From contig CATKXN010000121.1 of NCBI GenBank assembly GCA_949840605.1, positions 1 to 8,373 of the forward strand: a stretch of DNA of 8,373 nucleotides. Reading direction: 5' to 3'. The notes beneath the pieces are model-generated. The model ran no database searches. It saw nothing but the letters and a program-made list of their open reading frames with translations, and was not told the origin of the DNA. The translations under genes and the position numbers were made by a program. This DNA is from an uncultured Alistipes sp. Lineage in GTDB: Bacteria > Bacteroidota > Bacteroidia > Bacteroidales > Rikenellaceae. Of the stretch, positions 6,705 to 8,373 are shown piece by piece; the first letter of the stretch is position 1, and every line of letters begins with the position of its first letter.

Positions 6705-8069
6705 TCAGGCGAAGAGGTCGTTGAGCGTCTCGCTCATGCTCGGGTGGGTGTAGACCGAGTCGCTCAGTGCATGGGCCGTAATGCCGTGTTTCATAGCCAG
6801 CGCGACGGCGTTGATGACCTCGCTCGACTCGGGGCCGAAAAGCGTACAGCCCAGAATAAGGTCCGTTTGGGCGTCGATCACCGCCTTGAAAACCCCTTCC
6901 GCGGGTCCCAGAATCCGGGCGCGGGGGATTGTGGAGACCGCTATTTTCGTGACCCGGATGTCGAGCCCGGCTTTCCGGGCCTCGGCCTCGTGCATCCCGA
7001 CGTGCGACAGCGGCGGGGCGATGAAGACCGAATAGGGTACCGGACCCCGGTTGGCCGTGGTGCGTGCGCCGCCGCCGAAAAGCTCGTCGCGGACGATGCG
7101 GTAGTCGTCGAGCGAAATGTAGGTGAACTGCAGTCCGCCCGTGACGTCGCCGATGGCGTAGATGTTCGGCGCGGCGGTATGCAGGTGTTCGTCCACGCGG
7201 ATTGCACCGCGCTCGTCGGTTTCGACGCCTGCCGCCGCAAGGTTCAGCCCGGCCGTGGCGGGTCGGCGGCCCGTAGCCAGCAGGACGGCGTCGGCTCCGA
7301 TCTCCGCGTCGGCGCCCTCCTGCGTGACGGCGACCGCCACGCCTTCGGCCGTATCGCGGAAAGCGTTCACCCGGACGTTCAGCCGGAATTCGATGCCCTG
7401 CTTTTCGAGCGTTTCGCGCACGCTTGCGGCGATGTCGCGGTCTTCGCGCGGCATCAGCTCCGGGAACCCTTCGAGCACCGTGACCCGAGAGCCGAACGAA
7501 GCGTACATCGATGCGAATTCCAGCCCGATATACCCGCCGCCCACGATCACCAGGTGCTGCGGCAGGCAGTCCAGCTCCATGATCGAGGTGCTGGTGTAGA
7601 CCCGCCGGCTTTCGGCGATGCCCGGAATGGGCGGAAGCGCCGTTTCGGCGCCGGTATTGATGACGATGTGTTCGCCGCCGATTTCCAGCGTGCCCTCGGC
7701 GGTCTTCACCTCGACGATCTGCGGCGAGAGAAAACGCCCTTCGCCCGTGTAGACGTCGATCAGGGGGTTGTCGGCGAGCTTGTGGTAGTTCTTGTCGCGG
7801 AGCTGGCCGACCAGCGCGGTCTTCGAGGCGACGGCTTCGCGGTAGTAGGCCCGCTGCTGGTCGAAGTTCAGCGGATGGCCGGCGGACGCGAGGGCGGCGC
7901 TGTGGATCAGAGCTTTGGTCGGGATGCAGCCGATGTTGATGCAGGTTCCCCCGTACATTTTGTCCGAGCGCTCGACCAGAGCGACGCTCCGTTGGTGCTG
8001 TGCCAGTTCGGCGGCGAGGGTCTTGCCCCCTTTGCCGAATCCGATGATGACGGCGTCATACTTTTTCAT
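6705..8069 (-). CDS. rclA: RclA-like flavoprotein disulfide reductase (reactive chlorine/copper resistance)
   Basis: This 454-residue protein belongs to the FAD-dependent pyridine nucleotide-disulfide oxidoreductases. It has the N-terminal FAD-binding G10-F-G12-K-G-G15, the redox pair C43-INIG-C48 in GGTCINIGCIPTK, a second Rossmann motif GGGYIG (177-182) with E200 favouring NADH, ATGR (265-268), IYAIGDVTGG (303-312) and the C-terminal H442/E447 pair. As I recall E. coli RclA, the match is closer than to mercuric, dihydrolipoamide or glutathione reductases: the cysteines have the same numbers, and DVTGGLQFTYISLDDY, VPYSVF, PPLS-VGM and THPSMSE-LNDLF are shared. E. coli RclA is a cytoplasmic, hypochlorous acid-induced Cu(II) reductase. 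It lacks the heavy-metal-binding N-terminus common in MerA. It is convergent with the HTCS gene and shares a terminator with it. No rclB, rclC or rclR homologue is visible. Confidence 0.9.
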   Translation of the reverse strand: MKKYDAVIIGFGKGGKTLAAELAQHQRSVALVERSDKMYGGTCINIGCIPTKALIHSAALASAGHPLNFDQQRAYYREAVASKTALVGQLRDKNYHKLADNPLIDVYTGEGRFLSPQIVEVKTAEGTLEIGGEHIVINTGAETALPPIPGIAESRRVYTSTSIMELDCLPQHLVIVGGGYIGLEFASMYASFGSRVTVLEGFPELMPREDRDIAASVRETLEKQGIEFRLNVRVNAFRDTAEGVAVAVTQEGADAEIGADAVLLATGRRPATAGLNLAAAGVETDERGAIRVDEHLHTAAPNIYAIGDVTGGLQFTYISLDDYRIVRDELFGGGARTTANRGPVPYSVFIAPPLSHVGMHEAEARKAGLDIRVTKIAVSTIPRARILGPAEGVFKAVIDAQTDLILGCTLFGPESSEVINAVALAMKHGITAHALSDSVYTHPSMSETLNDLFA

Positions 8070-8074
8070 AGTTT

Positions 8075-8079
8075 TCCTT
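8075..8079 (-). promoter_or_regulatory. Shine-Dalgarno-like site of rclA
   Basis: Reading the minus strand, AAGGA lies five bases upstream of the ATG at 8069-8067. Purine-rich sites like this are uncommon in Bacteroidetes, and the two plus-strand starts lack one. It supports this start, which also gives MKKYDAVIIG, matching the family N-terminus. Confidence 0.55.
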
Positions 8080-8132
8080 ATTTAGGACTCCCGGTTCTTA
8101 CGGGGCGTTGTTACAGGATACAGGGGCCGCGA

Positions 8133-8148
8133 CTCCGCGGCCGCGGAG
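8133..8148. other. 16-bp perfect palindrome in the rclA leader
   Basis: CTCCGCGGCCGCGGAG is identical to its reverse complement over all 16 bases. It lies 64 bases upstream of the rclA ATG and within the transcript if the -7 element at 8221-8228 is used. It could be a regulator-binding site or, as RNA, a 6-bp stem with a GGCC tetraloop. There is no T-run, so a terminator is unlikely. Confidence 0.5.
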
Positions 8149-8195
8149 CAATGGTCGGAACGCCGGGTTGCAGGCGATAATTCCCGTCGGGCAAA

Positions 8196-8207
8196 TTCCG
8201 TGCGGAA
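8196..8207. other. Short inverted repeat near the predicted rclA transcription start
   Basis: TTCCG-TG-CGGAA has 5-bp arms and lies roughly 6-18 bases downstream of the predicted transcription start on the minus strand, where a repressor operator could sit. At this length it may be chance. Confidence 0.25.
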
Positions 8208-8220
8208 ACACCGTCGTTTA

Positions 8221-8228
8221 CAAAAGTA
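8221..8228 (-). promoter_or_regulatory. Candidate -7 promoter element for rclA
   Basis: The minus strand reads TACTTTTG, a full match to the Bacteroidetes -7 consensus TAnnTTTG, in an AT-rich patch (8215-8236) within an otherwise GC-rich region. No clear TTTG -33 box is seen. A start near 8213-8216 would give rclA a leader of about 145 nt, containing the 8133-8148 palindrome and the 8196-8207 inverted repeat. Confidence 0.5.
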
Positions 8229-8266
8229 ATTGAAATGAGGCTTGGGTGTAGTATAGGGGGCGGCAC

Positions 8267-8296
8267 TCTAAGACAGGCGTCTTACGCCTGGGAGCA
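8267..8296. repeat. 30-nt hairpin repeat, copy 1
   Basis: TCTAAGACAGGCGTCTTACG continues to CCTGGGAGCA and is repeated at 8335-8364 with two differences in 30 bases. The core is a perfect inverted repeat, CAGGCGT (8274-8280) and ACGCCTG (8284-8290), around a CTT loop. The flanks are conserved as well as the stem. The 38 bases between the copies are unrelated to the bases before copy 1. No gene is supported in 8070-8373. Confidence 0.8.
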
Positions 8297-8334
8297 GAGA
8301 TCGGATTCCGAAATGCTCTGGCCTGCAGTTGCAG

Positions 8335-8364
8335 TCTAAAACAGGCGTCCTACGCCTGGGAGCA
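8335..8364. repeat. 30-nt hairpin repeat, copy 2
   Basis: This copy starts 68 bases after copy 1. It differs at one flank base (A for G at 8340) and one loop base (C for T at 8350, loop CCT); both stem arms, 8342-8348 and 8352-8358, are unchanged. Only nine bases follow before the window ends, so further copies may lie beyond. Confidence 0.8.
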
Positions 8365-8373
8365 CGGATGGAG

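Noticed and set aside
8133..8148. Attenuator-type terminator in the rclA leader
   Set aside because: No T-run on either side of the palindrome on the minus strand, and no leader peptide or competing hairpin that I could find.
6645..8180. Plus-strand open frame of 511 codons opposite rclA
   Set aside because: It is also codon-aligned with rclA, whose cofactor and redox motifs are intact. It begins inside the end of the HTCS gene and runs through the bidirectional terminator.
8235..8339. 34-codon plus-strand open frame starting ATG at 8235
   Set aside because: No ribosome-binding site or recognisable sequence. It overlaps repeat copy 1, and the second copy falls in another frame.
8267..8364. 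Integron attC sites
   Set aside because: The left end of copy 2 (GTCTAAAAC) only loosely resembles RYYYAAC and there is no matching GTTRRRY core site.
8267..8373. CRISPR array
   Set aside because: Only two repeats with mismatches, flanks that drift apart at the 3' side, a single 38-base spacer, and no cas genes in view. Extension of the sequence would settle it.
8240..8373. tRNA or decayed tRNA genes suggested by CAGGC-7 nt-GCCTG arms with a U33-like base and CTT/CCT in the anticodon position
   Set aside because: No matching D-arm, no TTCRA T-loop at the right distance, no acceptor stem and no CCA. Copy 2 is cut by the window end, so a search on longer sequence would be decisive.

Overview
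The window is GC-rich and looks like a gut Bacteroidales chromosome, with Alistipes the best guess. Three things point there. It carries a hybrid two-component system (HTCS), an architecture largely confined to Bacteroidetes. Perfect or near matches to the Bacteroidetes -7 promoter element TAnnTTTG sit in the gene gaps. The two plus-strand starts lack clear Shine-Dalgarno sequences. The genus is inference only.

Layout: (1) 1-521, the C-terminal end of a family 3 glycoside hydrolase (GH3), + strand. (2) 522-700, a gap rich in palindromes with a candidate promoter. (3) 701-2530, an exported family 2 glycoside hydrolase (GH2) with the N-x-K signature of beta-glucuronidases, + strand. (4) 2531-2656, a strong terminator followed by a weak candidate promoter. 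(5) 2657-6652, a full-length HTCS sensor/regulator, + strand. (6) 6653-6704, a hairpin that can terminate transcription from both sides. (7) 6705-8069, a convergent flavoprotein disulfide reductase closely resembling RclA, the hypochlorous acid-induced copper reductase, - strand. (8) 8070-8373, no gene supported: the rclA leader with palindromes, a -7 promoter element, and two copies of a 30-nt hairpin repeat 68 nt apart that reach the window edge.

How the genes may work together: the GH3 and GH2 enzymes would remove terminal sugars, probably glucose- or xylose-type and uronic acid residues, from a plant or host glycoside. The HTCS next to them would sense an oligosaccharide in the periplasm and drive expression through its AraC domain. 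No susC or susD transporter genes are visible, so this is either the edge of a polysaccharide utilisation locus or a small transporter-less one. The rclA gene is a separate transcription unit for oxidant and copper stress.

Most of the window is ordinary accessory metabolism. The parts not explained by known families are the paired hairpin repeat at the right edge, the palindromic gap before the GH2 gene, the palindromes in the rclA leader, and a nine-C run in the HTCS signal-peptide codons. I see no convincing new multi-gene system.
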